In this document: piece after piece, positions 23,443 to 35,761 of the stretch
Layout of the letters: every line of letters starts with the position of its first letter
Numbering within the stretch: position 1 is the first letter of the stretch
NCBI GenBank assembly: GCA_030762935.1
Contig: CM060893.1
Coordinates: forward strand, 7,546,001 to 7,610,000
Source of the DNA: Hymenopus coronatus
Taxonomy: Eukaryota > Arthropoda > Insecta > Mantodea > Hymenopodidae
Direction: 5' to 3'
Length of the DNA stretch: 64,000 nt
Position numbers and translations under genes: made by a program
The notes under the pieces: generated by a model
The model's input: only the letters and a program-made list of their open reading frames with translations
What the model was told of the DNA's origin: nothing
Database searches by the model: none

Positions 23443-23711
23443 TCTTTATGAATGCTGGGTTTCATCGTCCCATACCATATTGGGCGTGAAAGACCACTTA
23501 ATTTTGCTCAGAGACCTCTTTATCAGGCTTGAAGTTCTTTTACATGCCGTAAAACTACGACACGGTAAGAACTGCTTTACTTACCTTCCGAAGGAAGCCA
23601 CGCTAAGTACTTTTACACTCGATAAAATTCCATCGCTCTCCTCTGGGTGTGAACCCACGACGTTAGGAAACATAGGCTACGATTTCACCCCTAGACGCGG
23701 AGGACAATGGT
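23443..23711 (-). mobile_element. SINE1, nearly complete, old copy
   Basis: On the minus strand it runs from a tRNA-like head with GTGGGTTCACACCC (23640-23660) through CTTCCTTCGGAAGG to the GGTCTTTCACGCCC tail. The acceptor stem and A-box are eroded. It abuts minisatellite M2. Confidence 0.8.
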
Positions 23712-24516
23712 GATATCAATGGTTGGACAAAAACATAGTTTTATTGGTGACTTCAGTGAAGCGATAAGAACGTAACTACACCAGTATTTTTGGTGATTTA
23801 AATGGTGGGTAAGAACGTAAATACTACAATATTTATGGTGATTTCAATGGTGGGGTAAGAACGTAACTACTACAGTATTTTTGGTGATTTCAATGGTGGG
23901 ATAGTAACGTAACTACTACAGTATTTTTGGTGATTTCAATGGTGGGGTAAGAACGTAAATACTACAGTATGTTTTATGATTTCGATGATGGGATAAGAAC
24001 GTAAATACTACGGTATTTTTGGTGATTTTAATGGCCGGGGAAGAAGGTAACTAATAGAGTATTTTTGGTGATTTCTATGGTGGGATAGTAACGTAGCTAT
24101 TACAGTATTTTTGGCGATTTCAATGGTGGGGTAAGAACGTAAATACTACAGTATGTTTCATGATTTCAATGAAGGGATAAGAACGTAAATACTATGGTAT
24201 TTTTGGTGATTTTAATGGCGGGGTAAGATGGTAACAAATACAGTATTTTTTGTGATTTCAATGATGGGATAAGAACGTAAATACTGCAGTATTTTGGTGA
24301 TTTCAATGGCGGGGTAAGATGGTAACTAATACAATATTTTTTGTGATTTCAATGATGGGATAAGAACGTAAATACTACAGTATTTTGGTGATTTCAATGG
24401 CGGGGTAAGATGGTAACCAATACAGTATTTTTTGTGATTTCAATGATGGGATAAGAACGTAAATACTACAGTATTTTGGTGATTTCAATGGCGGGGTAAG
24501 ATGGTAAATACTACAT
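23712..24516. repeat. Minisatellite M2, about 47-bp unit, same core as M1
   Basis: There are about 16-17 units of TACTACAGTATTTTTGGTGA followed by the TTTCAATGG(T/C)GGGGTAAGA core. The later units form a two-step pattern in which GCGGGGTAAGATGG alternates with GATGGGATAAGAACG. Confidence 0.92.
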
Positions 24517-24518
24517 TA

Positions 24519-25370
24519 TTTTTATGTTCTCTACACGTACTGTGTACATAGTGTACAGAGGTGTTGTAATGCACCCAAAAATTCGCTACATAGATGTTAC
24601 CAGAAATACATGTTTTGGGTCCCCCTGAATCCAAAAAAAGAGCATTTTTGAAAAAGGTCCGTGTGTGTGTCTATGGACAGCATAACTCAAAAACAAAAAT
24701 CCAGTTAAATACCAAACTTGGTGTTTAAGTTTGGCATCTTCCAAGGATGCAACACGAAGATTTTCAAGAAAATCTCCCCACTCCCAACTACCCTTTACAT
24801 GGAACTTTTTTCGAAAATTTTGATTTCCTAAAAATGGCTCTAACGACTTTGATTAAGATATCGTATATTAAAGATATTTACCTGACAAATAAAATGTATA
24901 TCTTAAATTTTCTGGGATTAACCTCTGAAGACCACTTTATTGTGGATGAATTCTGCATAACTACTAAACCGTTAGAGATGGATAAAAACTTCACACACAA
25001 AAAATGTAGAGCACGTTAAAACACACAATTTATGTTATATACATTTTTCTCGTGGAGTTGATTGTTTTTGAGATATTTCTTGTTTTTGGTTTCAGCTTTG
25101 AAAAACTTAATTTTCGCATACAGGAATTTGCCAACTCGTGTCCGTACATACAAACGAGCTCCAGTCACATAGCAGCCAGCTTTTGGCTATCACTTTAACC
25201 TATGGTACTCCCTTATTTCGCTTCTACTTACAAGGTAGCAAGTAATAAGACTATCTCTGCTAATTTTTTACTGATTAACATGAAGTAAATAGAAGTATAA
25301 GCATTTTAAGAATAATTTGTTGCAGAGATATAGAGAAAGTCATGTGAATGGAACACATCCGATTTTTTTA
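24519..25370 (-). mobile_element. Family A copy A21, full length
   Basis: The opening palindrome (CTCTACACGTACTGTGTACATAG) and the closing GGAACACATCCGA are both present. Confidence 0.9.
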
Positions 25371-25403
25371 AATATACATTAAGGGTTTTAGACTCCAAAC
25401 GTC

Positions 25404-25530
25404 ATACTTTCTCTCCCGAGTACTATATACCTACGTACACGGTAAGTAGAAAAGGTATTGCATTCCATCCTAGAATGTAATACTCAGATTTCGCCGGAAA
25501 AACAGTTTTGAAGATCACTAAATACAAAAA
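25404..25530 (-). mobile_element. Family A fragment A22, palindrome end
   Basis: This is a diverged terminal 125 bp that stops at the same internal A-run where A19 is interrupted. A23 follows immediately. Confidence 0.65.
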
Positions 25531-25955
25531 CCGTATGTGTTCCATTCACATAACTATATCTATGTGTATTCTACAACAAAATATTCTTACAAAAGATTAT
25601 TCTTATAATTATATATTGCTAATTAAGATAAATATTATCAGAAATTGTCTTACTATTTAGTTCCGAGTAAGTAGGAGAGAAATAAGGGGATTCATTAAGT
25701 TAATGCGACAGTGAAATCTTTTAAAAAGCTGTCGGTATGCGTTTTCCTTTGAAATTCGGCTCTCGTATCATGGCCAGAAATAAAACAAAAGCTATATGAA
25801 ACGAAGAAAAACTTTACGCTTGAGGAAAATTTTATGCAGTTTAAAATTGAAACCGATAGCAAGGAATATCGCAGAAACACTTAGTTCTACAAAAGGATAT
25901 GCCTTAAATTCCTTGTTTTAACGAGGCCCATATATTTTTACTATAAGGTTCTACT
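25531..25955 (+). mobile_element. Family A copy A23, 3'-truncated, old subfamily
   Basis: It begins TATGTGTTCCATTCACATAAC and follows the diverged 5' half seen in A5 and A6. It ends around the ACTATAAGGTTC position. Confidence 0.72.
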
Positions 25956-26173
25956 CTTTCATGTACAAATAAATGTTGTAAAAACAAATATTATCTGTTT
26001 TTTTTTTTTGAAACCATAGCTGAATCGCGGTCACGCCTTGTAATTGACAAGTGTAAGGCTGTCTGAAAAAAATCAAAGAAATAAAGAAAAATTTGCAATG
26101 TTTTAAACCAATGCAAAGCACAGCTCGAAATATTAATGTTTTAATTTTTTTATTTTCTTATTTTTTTATTTAT
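25956..26173. other. Unassigned AT-rich stretch with T-runs
   Basis: No gene or known repeat is recognised. Confidence 0.3.
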
Positions 26174-26822
26174 TTTTTTAACTTTCTCTATACGTACTAT
26201 GTACATAGTATATAGAGAAGGTATTGCACTCCACCAAAAAATTCGTTACCGAGATTTCACCGGAAATATATGTTTTAAGGACCCCTCTATTCAAAAAAAG
26301 CATTTTCAGAAAAACGTCTGTGTGTGTCCATGTGTCAGTGAGTACGAAGATTTTGAGAAAAATCTCCCCACACCCAACTATCCTTTACATTGAAGTTTTT
26401 TCGAAAATTTTGATTTTCTCAAAAATGGCTTTAACGGTTTTGATTAAAATGTTGTATATTAAAGATATTTAAGTGACCAATAAAATGTATATCTTGAATT
26501 TTCTAGTAATAGCCTCTGAAGACTACTTTATTCTGGATGATTTTTATGGAATTTTGCATAATGCTAAAAAAATATAGATCACATTAAAAACACAATTTAT
26601 GTTATATGTATCAGTTATTGGTCTCTGATTTAAAAAAAAACACACTTTTTTCATAGAGAAATTTGTGAACTCGTGTCCATACAAACAAAGGAACTTCAGT
26701 CACATAGACCAGCTATTGATTATCATTTTAACCTATGGTACTCCCTTATTTCACTTCTACTTACAAGGAAGCAAGTAATAAGACTATTTCTGCTAATTTT
26801 TTCTCGATTAGCATGAAGTATT
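26174..26822 (-). mobile_element. Family A copy A24, 3'-truncated with internal deletion
   Basis: The palindrome is complete at 26180-26224. About 90 bp after the microsatellite are missing. It stops at AGCATGAAGTATT. Confidence 0.85.
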
Positions 26823-26877
26823 ATTATTATTAAATTAGGTATATATTTTACCTGTAGCACAATACAATATTTTGAAA

Positions 26878-27045
26878 ATATTTTTATTTTCTCTAATATA
26901 CGTAGTAGAGAAATACAGTATTCCGACAATGTGATATCGAGATTTCACCGGATATTTGATATTTTGACGCTTCCTAAAGCAAAACAAAACAAAAATTAAA
27001 AAAAAAAGTAAAAAGAAATTTTAGAAAAGATTCCGGGTGTGCATG

Positions 27046-27097
<52 letters not shown>

Positions 27098-27148
27098 CAG
27101 CATAGCTAAAACACTAAAATTTAGTTATATACCATACTTGGTGTTCAG
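26878..27148 (-). mobile_element. Family A copy A25, palindrome end to microsatellite
   Basis: It contains an expanded (GT)n run at 27050-27094. It stops a little past the microsatellite, meeting A26 head-on. Confidence 0.7.
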
Positions 27149-27454
27149 TTCCATGGAAAGGGTAGTTGGGGTGGGGGGATTTTTTGGAAATCTTCGTGTC
27201 GCATCCCTGGAAGATACCAAGTTTCGTATTTAACGGTATTTTCGTTTTTGAGCAATGCTGCCCACAGGCACACTGGCACACACACATACACACAGACAGA
27301 CACACACGCGGACATTTTTCTAAAAATTCCTTTTTTTGGATTCAGGTGGTCTCAAAACATATATTTCCGGTGAAATCTCGGTATCGAATTTTTGGGTACA
27401 ATTCAATACCTTCTCTATACAGTATGTACATAGTACTTATAGAGAAAGTAAAAA
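27149..27454 (+). mobile_element. Family A copy A26, 5'-truncated
   Basis: It starts at TTCCATGGAAAGGGTAG and ends ATAGAGAAAGTAAAAA. Confidence 0.85.
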
Positions 27455-27847
27455 TGTATATAACATAAATCGTGTGTTTTAATGTCCTCTACATTTTTTG
27501 TGTGGTAAGTTTTTGTCCGTCTCTTACGGTTTACCAGTTATGCAAACTTCCGTAAAATTCATCCAGAATAAAGTAGTCTTCAGAGGCTATTCCCAGAAAT
27601 TTCAAGATATACATTTTATTTGTCAGGTAAATATCTTTAATATACGATAATTTGATCAAAATAGTTAGAGCTATTTTTGAGAAAATCAAAATTTTCGAAA
27701 AACGTTCCATGTAAAGGTATTTAACGGTATTTTCGTTTTTGAGCTATGCTGTCCATGGGTATTCACACGGATTTTTTTTCCAATTTCTTTTTTCCGGATT
27801 CAGGGGGACCCAAAATATATAGTAGTACGTGTAGAGGAACTAAAAAG
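27455..27847 (+). mobile_element. Family A copy A27, truncated and internally deleted
   Basis: It begins TATATAACATAAATCGTG and skips both the GGATTTTCTTG block and part of the palindrome. It ends GTACGTGTAGAGGAAC. Confidence 0.8.
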
Positions 27848-28233
27848 GAACAGATGCGTCTTATTCGCAATACAAACAGATTTAAAGCCGCTATTCTTAA
27901 GATATTTCTGTCGTTTCGCGCCGTTGACTTCTGGCATACGGCAGGTCGCTCAACCGTGAAGTACCAGGCAGAAACAAGTGAGCTGTGAAACGCCGAGTAT
28001 TCCACCGCCGTGCGAAACATTTTATAATTGCTTATCAATCTCAGTAATTCCATTTAACGGATTTCTGGCATTCCTGCCAACTCATCGCTGAAAAAATTCT
28101 CCAAGCATTTTCTCATAGGGTTTTTAGTACACCTTAAGTTTGTCCGAATTAGGTGAGACCGGAGTAACAATAATCCAAAAAGAAACCATTAAATGAGTAT
28201 AAAGTAGTAATCTACACAAACATTTAAGAAAAC
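27848..28233. other. Unassigned stretch of mixed composition
   Basis: It contains short ORFs on both strands without known domains. Confidence 0.3.
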
Positions 28234-28409
28234 ATCTGATGTGTCCCATTCACAATGACTTTCTCTGTAACAACTTAGTGTTTAAATTTATCTTCTATAT
28301 CATGCTAATGGAGATAAAATTAGCAAAAATGGTCTATTTACTTGATTCCTTGTAAGCAAAAGGGAAATAAGAGAGTGCCAAGGCTAAAGAGATAGTCATA
28401 TGTTTTAAA
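28234..28409 (+). mobile_element. Family A fragment A28, 5' end
   Basis: TCTGATGTGTCCCATTCAC opens it and it stops at an A-run at 28407-28412, where A29 begins. Confidence 0.72.
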
Positions 28410-28412
28410 AAA

Positions 28413-30087
28413 TCTGATGTGTTTCATTCACATGACTTTCTCTACATCTCTGCAATAAATTATTGTTAAAAAGCTTATGCTTCTATTTACTTCATGCTAA
28501 TCGAGAAAAAATTAGCAGAAATAGTCTTATTACTTGCTTCCTTGTAAGTAGAACCGAAATAAGGGAATATCATAGAATAAAGCGGTAATCAAAGCTGGTT
28601 GCTATGTGACTGATGTTCCTTTGTTTGTATGGACACGAGTTGACAAATTCCTGTATGAGAAAATTATCAGTTTTTACTTTCTCTAGCCCCATATGGATAA
28701 TGTACATAGGTATAGAGAAGTATTGTATTCCACCCAGAAATTCATTGTCGAGATTTCACCGGAAATATATGTTTTAGGACCCCCTGAGTCCAAAAAATGT
28801 ATTTTCAGAAAAAGGTACGCGTGTGTCTGTCTGTGTCTTTGGACAGCATAGCTCAAAAATTAAAGGACGGTTGATTACCAACTTGGTATTTAAATTTAGT
28901 ATCTTCCAGGGATGCGACACGAAGATTTTGAGAAAAATCCACCTACCCAAACTACCTTTTAAATGGAACATTTTTCGAAAATGTTGATTTTCTCAAAAAT
29001 GGCTCTAAGGGTTTTGATTAAAATGGTGTATATTAAAGATATTTACCTGAAAAATAAAATGTATATCTTGAATTTTCTAGGAATAGTCGCTGAAGACTAC
29101 TTTATTCTGGATGAATTTTACGCAATTTTGCATAACTGCTAAACCGTAAGAGATGGACAAAAACTTACAACACAAAAAATGTAGAGCACATTAAATCACA
29201 CAATTTATGTTATATTTATTTTTTTCGTGGAAATGGTCGTTTTTTAAATATTACTTGTTTTTGGTTTCAGCTTTTAAAAAGTTATACTTTACTCATACAG
29301 GAATGTGTCAACTCTGGCCACACAAACAAAGGAACTTCAGTCACATAGCAACCAGCTTTTGACTATCGCTTTAGCTTAGTGTACTCCCTTATTTCGCTTC
29401 TACTTACAAGGAATCAAGTAATAATACTATTTCTGCTAAGTTTTTCTCGATTAGCATTAAGTAAATAGAAAAATAAGCTTTTTAATAATAATTTATTACA
29501 GAGATGTAGAGAAAGTAATGTGAATAGACCACATCAGATTTTTAAAGCTGAAACCAAAACCAAGGAATATCTTAAAAAAATGATCAACTCCACGAAAAAA
29601 ATTAATATAATATAAATTGGGTTTTAACGTGCTCTAAATTTTTATGTGGTAAGTTTTTGTCCATCTCTTACGGTTTAGCAGTTATGCAAAATTCCGTAAA
29701 ATTCATCCAGAATAAACTAGTCTTCAGAGGCTATTCCCAGAAAATTCAAGATATACATTTTATTTCTCTTGTGAATATGTTTAATATACGATATATTAAT
29801 CAAAATCGTTAAAGCAATTTTTGAGAAAATGAACGTTTTCAAAAAAGTTTCATGTGAAAGGTAATTGGGGTGGGGGATTTTCTTGAAAACCTTCATGTCG
29901 CATCCTTGAAGATACTGAACTTAAATACGAAGTTTGGTTATTGAGGTATGCTGCCCATAGACACACACACACGGATATTTTTCTAAAAACTTTTTGTTTT
30001 GTTTTCAGGGTGTCTGAAAGCATGTATTTCCGGTGACATCTTGGTATCGAATTTTTGGAAATTTTGGAATTTTGGGAAAGTAAAAAT
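28413..30087 (+). mobile_element. Family A copy A29, host of nested A30
   Basis: The left part is 28413-28675 and the right part 29539-30087. The break is in the T5 tract before AAAGCTGAAACC. Its own terminal palindrome is deleted (TTTTGGGAAAGTAAAAA). Confidence 0.87.
28676..29538 (-). mobile_element. Family A copy A30, full length, nested in A29
   Basis: It runs from ACTTTCTCTAGCCCCATATG to CCACATCAGA, with five T on each side. The palindrome is of the CCC/AGG-armed variant. Confidence 0.92.
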
Positions 30088-30584
30088 TTAGCTCATTATC
30101 TTAAATAGTTCCTGAGATAATGGGAAAAACTTTAACATGAGCTATATAGAGTATTTCGACTCCCCTTGACTAATCGGGGTTCGAATAAACGCCCTCAGTA
30201 TGAGAAACAGGTGCACTTCGGTGAATAGAAATGTACTATTGCTAAACTATCGATACAGTTTTGAAGCACATCTTAACACTCTAGGTTCGATTCCGTGAAG
30301 GACTAGCTGATTCTGTTAAAGAAAGCAAGCAAAGTTCAAAGTCCAAGCAAGGAAAGTTGGCTCTTGACATTTCTGTCGAGCGTAACGTCCTAAATCTACG
30401 TTGTACATGACGAGGAAGAAAAGTTCATGGTATTTCTTTGTTTGTTCTTGCGTACGTCACCAGGAGACTTCTTATATCTGCATTGTTTACCCTAATTTGT
30501 GTCTAGGGCATCTCAAATCTTGGGTGTGCATTCAGCTACAAGGTCCAGAATGAATCACGCCTAAATATCTGACAGAAACTTTCT
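30088..30584. other. Unassigned stretch with a possible degenerate tRNA-like end
   Basis: A B-box-like CTAGGTTCGATTCCG occurs at 30282-30297 without a convincing A-box. No gene is recognised. Confidence 0.3.
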
Positions 30585-30635
30585 GTATCTTTTGCAACAC
30601 TTACTATGTACATAGTGTATAGAGAAGGAAGTCGT
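30585..30635 (-). mobile_element. Family A fragment, palindrome only
   Basis: ACTATGTACATAGTGTATAGAGAAGG is preserved and the rest is lost in front of a 27-base A-run. Confidence 0.6.
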
Positions 30636-30666
30636 TAATTCTTTTAAAAAAAAAAAAAAAAAAAAA

Positions 30667-31318
30667 TCACGTGTATTCCATTCACATGACTTTCTCTACA
30701 TCTCTGCAACAAATTATTGTTAAAAAGCTTATGCTTCTATTTACCTCATGCTAATTCAGAAAAATTAGCAGAAATAGTCTTATTACTTGCTTCCTAAGCG
30801 AAATAAGGGAATACCATAGGTTAAAGTGATAGTCAAAGCTGGTTGCTATGTGATTGAAGTTCCTTTGTTTGTATGGACAAGAGTTTACAAATTCCTGTAT
30901 GAGAAAAGTTTTAAGTTTTTCAAAGCTGAAACGAAAAACAATGAATATTTTAAAAACGAACAACTCCACGAAAAAAATGTATGCAACATAAATTGTGTAT
31001 TTTAACGTGTTTTACATTTGTTGTGTTGCATGTTTTTGTCCATCTCTTACGGTTTAGCAGTTATGCAACATTCCGTAAAATTCATCCAGAATAAAATAGT
31101 ATTCAGAGGCTATTCGCGGAAAATTCAAGACATATATTTTATTTGGCAAGGAAATATCTTAAATATACGAGATTTTAATCAAAATCGTTAGAGCCATTTT
31201 TAATAAAATCAAAATGTTTGATTTTTTTTCTATATAAAGGGTAGTTTGGGGGGGGTTCTTGAAAATCTTCGTGTCACATCCTTGGAAGATATCAAACTCA
31301 AATACTCATTTTATCTAT
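30667..31318 (+). mobile_element. Family A copy A32, 3'-truncated
   Basis: It starts after the A-run with TCACGTGTATTCCATTCAC. It ends at the CTTGGAAGATATCAAAC segment. Confidence 0.87.
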
Positions 31319-32663
31319 GCTGTAAATATCTTTATTGCATGTTATTTTAAACAAAAATCGTTAAAGCGGTCTTTGAGAAAATTGAAAATTTTGAAATGCG
31401 TAATTCAAAGTGTAGTTTGAGGTTGGAAAAATTCCACTGAAATTGTTCATAGGGAGATACTGAGATTAAATACAAAGTTAGGTATTTAACTATCTTTTAG
31501 TTTCGAGTTATGCTGCACGTGCGCGCACACGCAAACACACACACGCAAACACACACACGCAAACACACACACACGCAAACACACACACACACGCAAACAC
31601 ACACTCACGCAAACACACACACTCGCAAACACACACACGCAAACACACACACGCAAACACACACACGCAAACACACACACGCAAACACACACACGCAAAA
31701 ACACACACACGCAAAAGCACACACACGCAAAAACACACACGCAAACATACACACGCAAACACGCAAACACATGCACTCACACGCAAACACGCAAACACAT
31801 GCACTCACACGCAAACACGCAAACACATGCACTCACACGCAAACACGCAAACACATGCACTCACACGCAAACACATGCACTCACACGCAAACACATGCAC
31901 ACACACGCAAACACATGCACTCACACGCAAACACATGCACACACACGCAAACACGCAAACACATGCACTCACACGCAAACACGCAAACACATGCACTCAC
32001 ACGCAAACACATGCACTCACACGCAAACACATGCACTCACACGCAAACACATGCGCTCACACGCAAACACGCAAACACATGCACACACACGCAAACACGC
32101 AAACACATGCACTCACACGCAAACACATGCACACACACGCAAACACGCAAACACATGCACTCACACGCAAACACATGCACACACACGCAAACACATGCAC
32201 TCACACGCAAACACATGCACACACACGCAAACACGCAAACACATGCACTCACACGCAAACACATGCACACACACGCAAACACATGCACTCACACGCAAAC
32301 ACATGCACTCACACGCAAACACATGCACTCACACGCAAACACATGCACTCACACGCAAACACATGCACTCACACGCAAACACATGCACTCACACGCAAAC
32401 ACATGCACTCACACGCAAACACATGCACTCACACGCAAACACATGCACTCACACGCAAACACATGCACACACACGCAAACACTCACACACTCGCAAACAT
32501 TCACACACACGCAAACACACACACGCAAACACACAGGCACACGAAACACACACACGCAAACAAACACACACCATAAGTTAACGCATACATGGAACGTTTT
32601 CTAATGCTTTTGGTTGCAATAGTCCTCAAAATACAGTTTTCCGGTGAAACCTCGGTATCGAAT
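31319..32663 (+). mobile_element. Family A copy A33 carrying an expanded array
   Basis: Family A sequence leads in to GAGTTATGCTGCACG and resumes after the array with TTTTCCGGTGAAACCTCGG. Ordinary copies have 15-40 bp of CA repeats at this position; here there is over 1 kb. Confidence 0.82.
31510..32577. repeat. CA-derived minisatellite, 20-bp unit
   Basis: It begins with (ACACACGCAA)-type short units and from about 31785 settles into ACACATGCACTCACACGCAA, 20 bp, with a 28-bp variant containing a second GCAAACAC. The last unit block (32281-32460) is highly uniform, which suggests recent homogenisation. Long His/Thr or Cys/Val frames here are artefacts. Confidence 0.95.
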
Positions 32664-32792
32664 ATTGCATCCTTGAAAGAACTGATATAAAATCTGAAGT
32701 TCGATATTTAACAGCCTTTCCATTCATGAGCTATGCTGTCCACAGACAGACACGCACACACAGAAACACACACAGATCATTTTCCACATTTT
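32664..32792 (+). mobile_element. Family A fragment A34
   Basis: This is an internal piece from GCATCCTTGAAAGA to the CA segment. Confidence 0.65.
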
Positions 32793-34367
32793 TTACTTTC
32801 TCTACACGTGCTTTGTACATAATGTTTTGAGTTCCCCTGAATCCTAAAAAGCATTTTTACAAAAATGTCTGTGTGTTTCTGTGAGTCAGTGGACAGCATA
32901 GCTCAAACACGAAAAGTCTATTGAATATCAAACTTAGTATTTACGTTCAGTATCTATCAAGGATCCGACACGAAGATTTTTAACCACCCCCCACCCGGAA
33001 CTATCCCTTACATGGAAAATTTTTCGAAAATTTTGATTTTGTCAAAAATGGCTTTAAATATTTTGATTAAAATACTGTATATTAAAGATATTTACACGAG
33101 AAATAAAATGTACATCTTGTTTTTTAGGGAATAGTCTCTGAAGACATCTTTATTCTGGATAAATTTTGCATAACTGGTAAACCATAAAAGATAGATTAAA
33201 ACCTTGCTTAGCTAAAGATACACATATCGTTAAAATCATTTGTCATAGGCATTTTTTGGTGTAGTTGACAGTTTTTGAGATATTTCAACTCTAAACTACA
33301 CATCTTTTCAAACAAGTTATTTTTGTTTCATATCTCTGTTTTTCTGGAAATATAAAGTGAATGGAATTTAACGATCGACTTCTAAAAGATTTGACTATCT
33401 CTTTAGCTTGGTATATTCAATTGTTTCCCTTCTGGTTATAAGGAACTAAGTAATAACATCTCGTTTAGTATGGTGTAGATAGAAAAAAAACATCTGATGT
33501 GTTCCATTCACTTGATTTTCTCTACACCTCTGCAACAAATTTGTGTTAAAAAGATAATGCTTCTATTTACCTCATACTAATCGACAAAACATTAGCAGAA
33601 AAGTCTTGTTACTAGCTTCCTTGTAAGGAGAAGTGAAATAAGGGAGTACCATAGGTTAAAGTGACAGTCAAAAGTTGGTTGCTATGTGACTGAAGTTCCT
33701 TTGTTTGTATGGACAGGAGTTGACAAATTCATGTATGAGAAAAGTTAAGTTTTTCAAAGCTGAAGCCCAAAAAAAAAAAACAAACAAAAAACAAGGAATA
33801 TCTCAAAAACTATCAGGTTCTTAAAAAAATGTATATAACCTAAATTATGTGTTTTAAAGTGCCGTAAAATTCCTCCAGAAAAAGTAGTCTTCAGAGGCTA
33901 TTCCCAGGAAATTCAAGATATGCATTTTATTTGCCAGGTAAATATCTTTAACAGACGATATTTTAATCAAAATCGTTAGAGCCATTTTTAAGAAAATCAA
34001 AATTTTCGAAAAAAGTTCCATGTAAAGGGTAGTTGGGTGAAAATCTTCGTGTCGCATCCTTGGAAGATAGTAAACTTAAATACCAAGTTTGGTATTCAAC
34101 GGCCTTTACGTTTTAGAACTATGCAGTCCACAGTCTCACACACACAAGGACCTTTTTCTGGAAATGCCTTTTTTGGATTCAGGGGGACCCAAAATATGTA
34201 TTTCCGGTGAAATCTCGGTATCGAATTTTTTAGTACAATACAACACCTTCTCCATACACTAAGTACATAGTAGGTGTTGAGAAAGTAATACGTTTTTGTA
34301 ACAATAGTTTGTTTGCAGAACAGGTAGAGAAAATCATTTGAATGCATTACATCAGATTTTTTTTTTT
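32793..34367 (-). mobile_element. Family A copy A35, host of nested A36
   Basis: The left part 32793-33490 has half of its palindrome deleted. The right part 34289-34367 ends GCATTACATCAGA. Confidence 0.78.
33493..34288 (+). mobile_element. Family A copy A36, near full length, nested in A35
   Basis: It starts TCTGATGTGTTCC after an A8 tract and ends GTTGAGAAAGTAATA. Confidence 0.88.
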
Positions 34368-34660
34368 TCGTAATGTAAAATGTCCTTAGTATATGATATA
34401 TAAATCAAGATCGTTAAGAGTTTTGGGGTTTCTTGATTTTTCTGACAATGTAGCTCAATTATTAAAGCGCGAATGCAATGGCTGAGATTAGGCAATTACA
34501 ACGAATCGCGGTCATCTGACTGCAGCGACATTGTCGAAACAGCTGATGTTCATTTCTTTGAAATCTTGTCGCACCTGAGGTTCGTTTGTTTAATCTCCTA
34601 TCTTGGTTATAGGAATCAAGCCAACCTTCACTTTTAAAACCTGTCATTCCACAATTGTAG

Positions 34661-35410
34661 TTTCTATTTACTTCATGCTAATCGAGAAAATAAGGGAATA
34701 CCTAGGTTACAGTGATAGGTAAATGCTGGTTGCTATGTGAATGAAGTTCTTTTGTTTGTATGGTCAGGAGTTGACAAATTCCTGTGTGAGAAAAGTTAAT
34801 TTTTTCAGAGCTGAAACCAAAAACAAGGAATGTTTCAAAAACTATCAGCTCCACGAAAAAAATGTGTACACATAAATTGTGTGTTTTAATGTGCTCTACA
34901 TTTTTTGTGGAGTAAATTTTTGTCCATTCCTTACTGTTCAGCAGTTATGCAAAATTCCGTAAAATTCACTCAGAATAAAGTAGTCTTCAGAGGCTATTCC
35001 CAGAAAATTCAAAATATACGTTTTATTTGCCAGGTAAATATCATTAATATATGATATTTTAATCAAAATCGTTAGAGCCATTTTTTTAGAAAATAAATTT
35101 TTTTTAACAAAATTCCATGTAAAGTGTACGTTGGGGTGGGGGGATTTTTCTCTAAATCTTCGTGTCGCATCCCTGGAAGATACTAAACTTAAATACCAAG
35201 TTTGGTACTTTAGCGACTTTTCATTTTTGAGTTATCGTGTTCAGACACACGGACACATAGACACACGGACCTTTTTGTGAAAATACTTTTTTTGGATGCA
35301 GCGAACCCTAAAAAATGTATTTCCGGTGAAATCTCGGTATCGAATTTTTTGGTGGAGTGCAATACCTTCTCTATACACTATGTACATAGTACGTGTAGAG
35401 AAAGTAAAAA
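34661..35410 (+). mobile_element. Family A copy A37, 5'-truncated
   Basis: It starts TTTCTATTTACTTCATGC and ends with a complete palindrome, GTGTAGAGAAAGTAAAAA. It lies within DC copy 1. Confidence 0.87.
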
Positions 35411-35761
35411 GGAGTGAAAACAATTATTATTTGTGTTTCGTTTGTATGAGTAGAGTGTAATAACCTCAAATAAAATAACGTTTGTTTCCATTTTATGTAT
35501 TAGTTATTAAAAGCTGAAATAAAATAATTGTTACCTATTTCTATTATTGCTGTGATATTCGTATATTGGGTGCGGTCGGCCATATCTTAATACAGGGGGC
35601 AGTAAAGAAAGAAAGAAACAAAAATCGATTAATAAACATCTGTCACTTGAGAACTAGTATATATTACAATCATAACCTGATCAAATCTCCCTTCCTATAC
35701 ATTATAAATTATTAATAGTCTATTTCACTGATTTGTCTTGTCAAATACAACTCGTGTTTTC

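Noticed and set aside
31486..32604. Several long frames rich in His/Thr/Gln or Cys/Val/Phe, on both strands
   Set aside because: They are translations of the 20-bp CA-derived array and its short-unit beginning.
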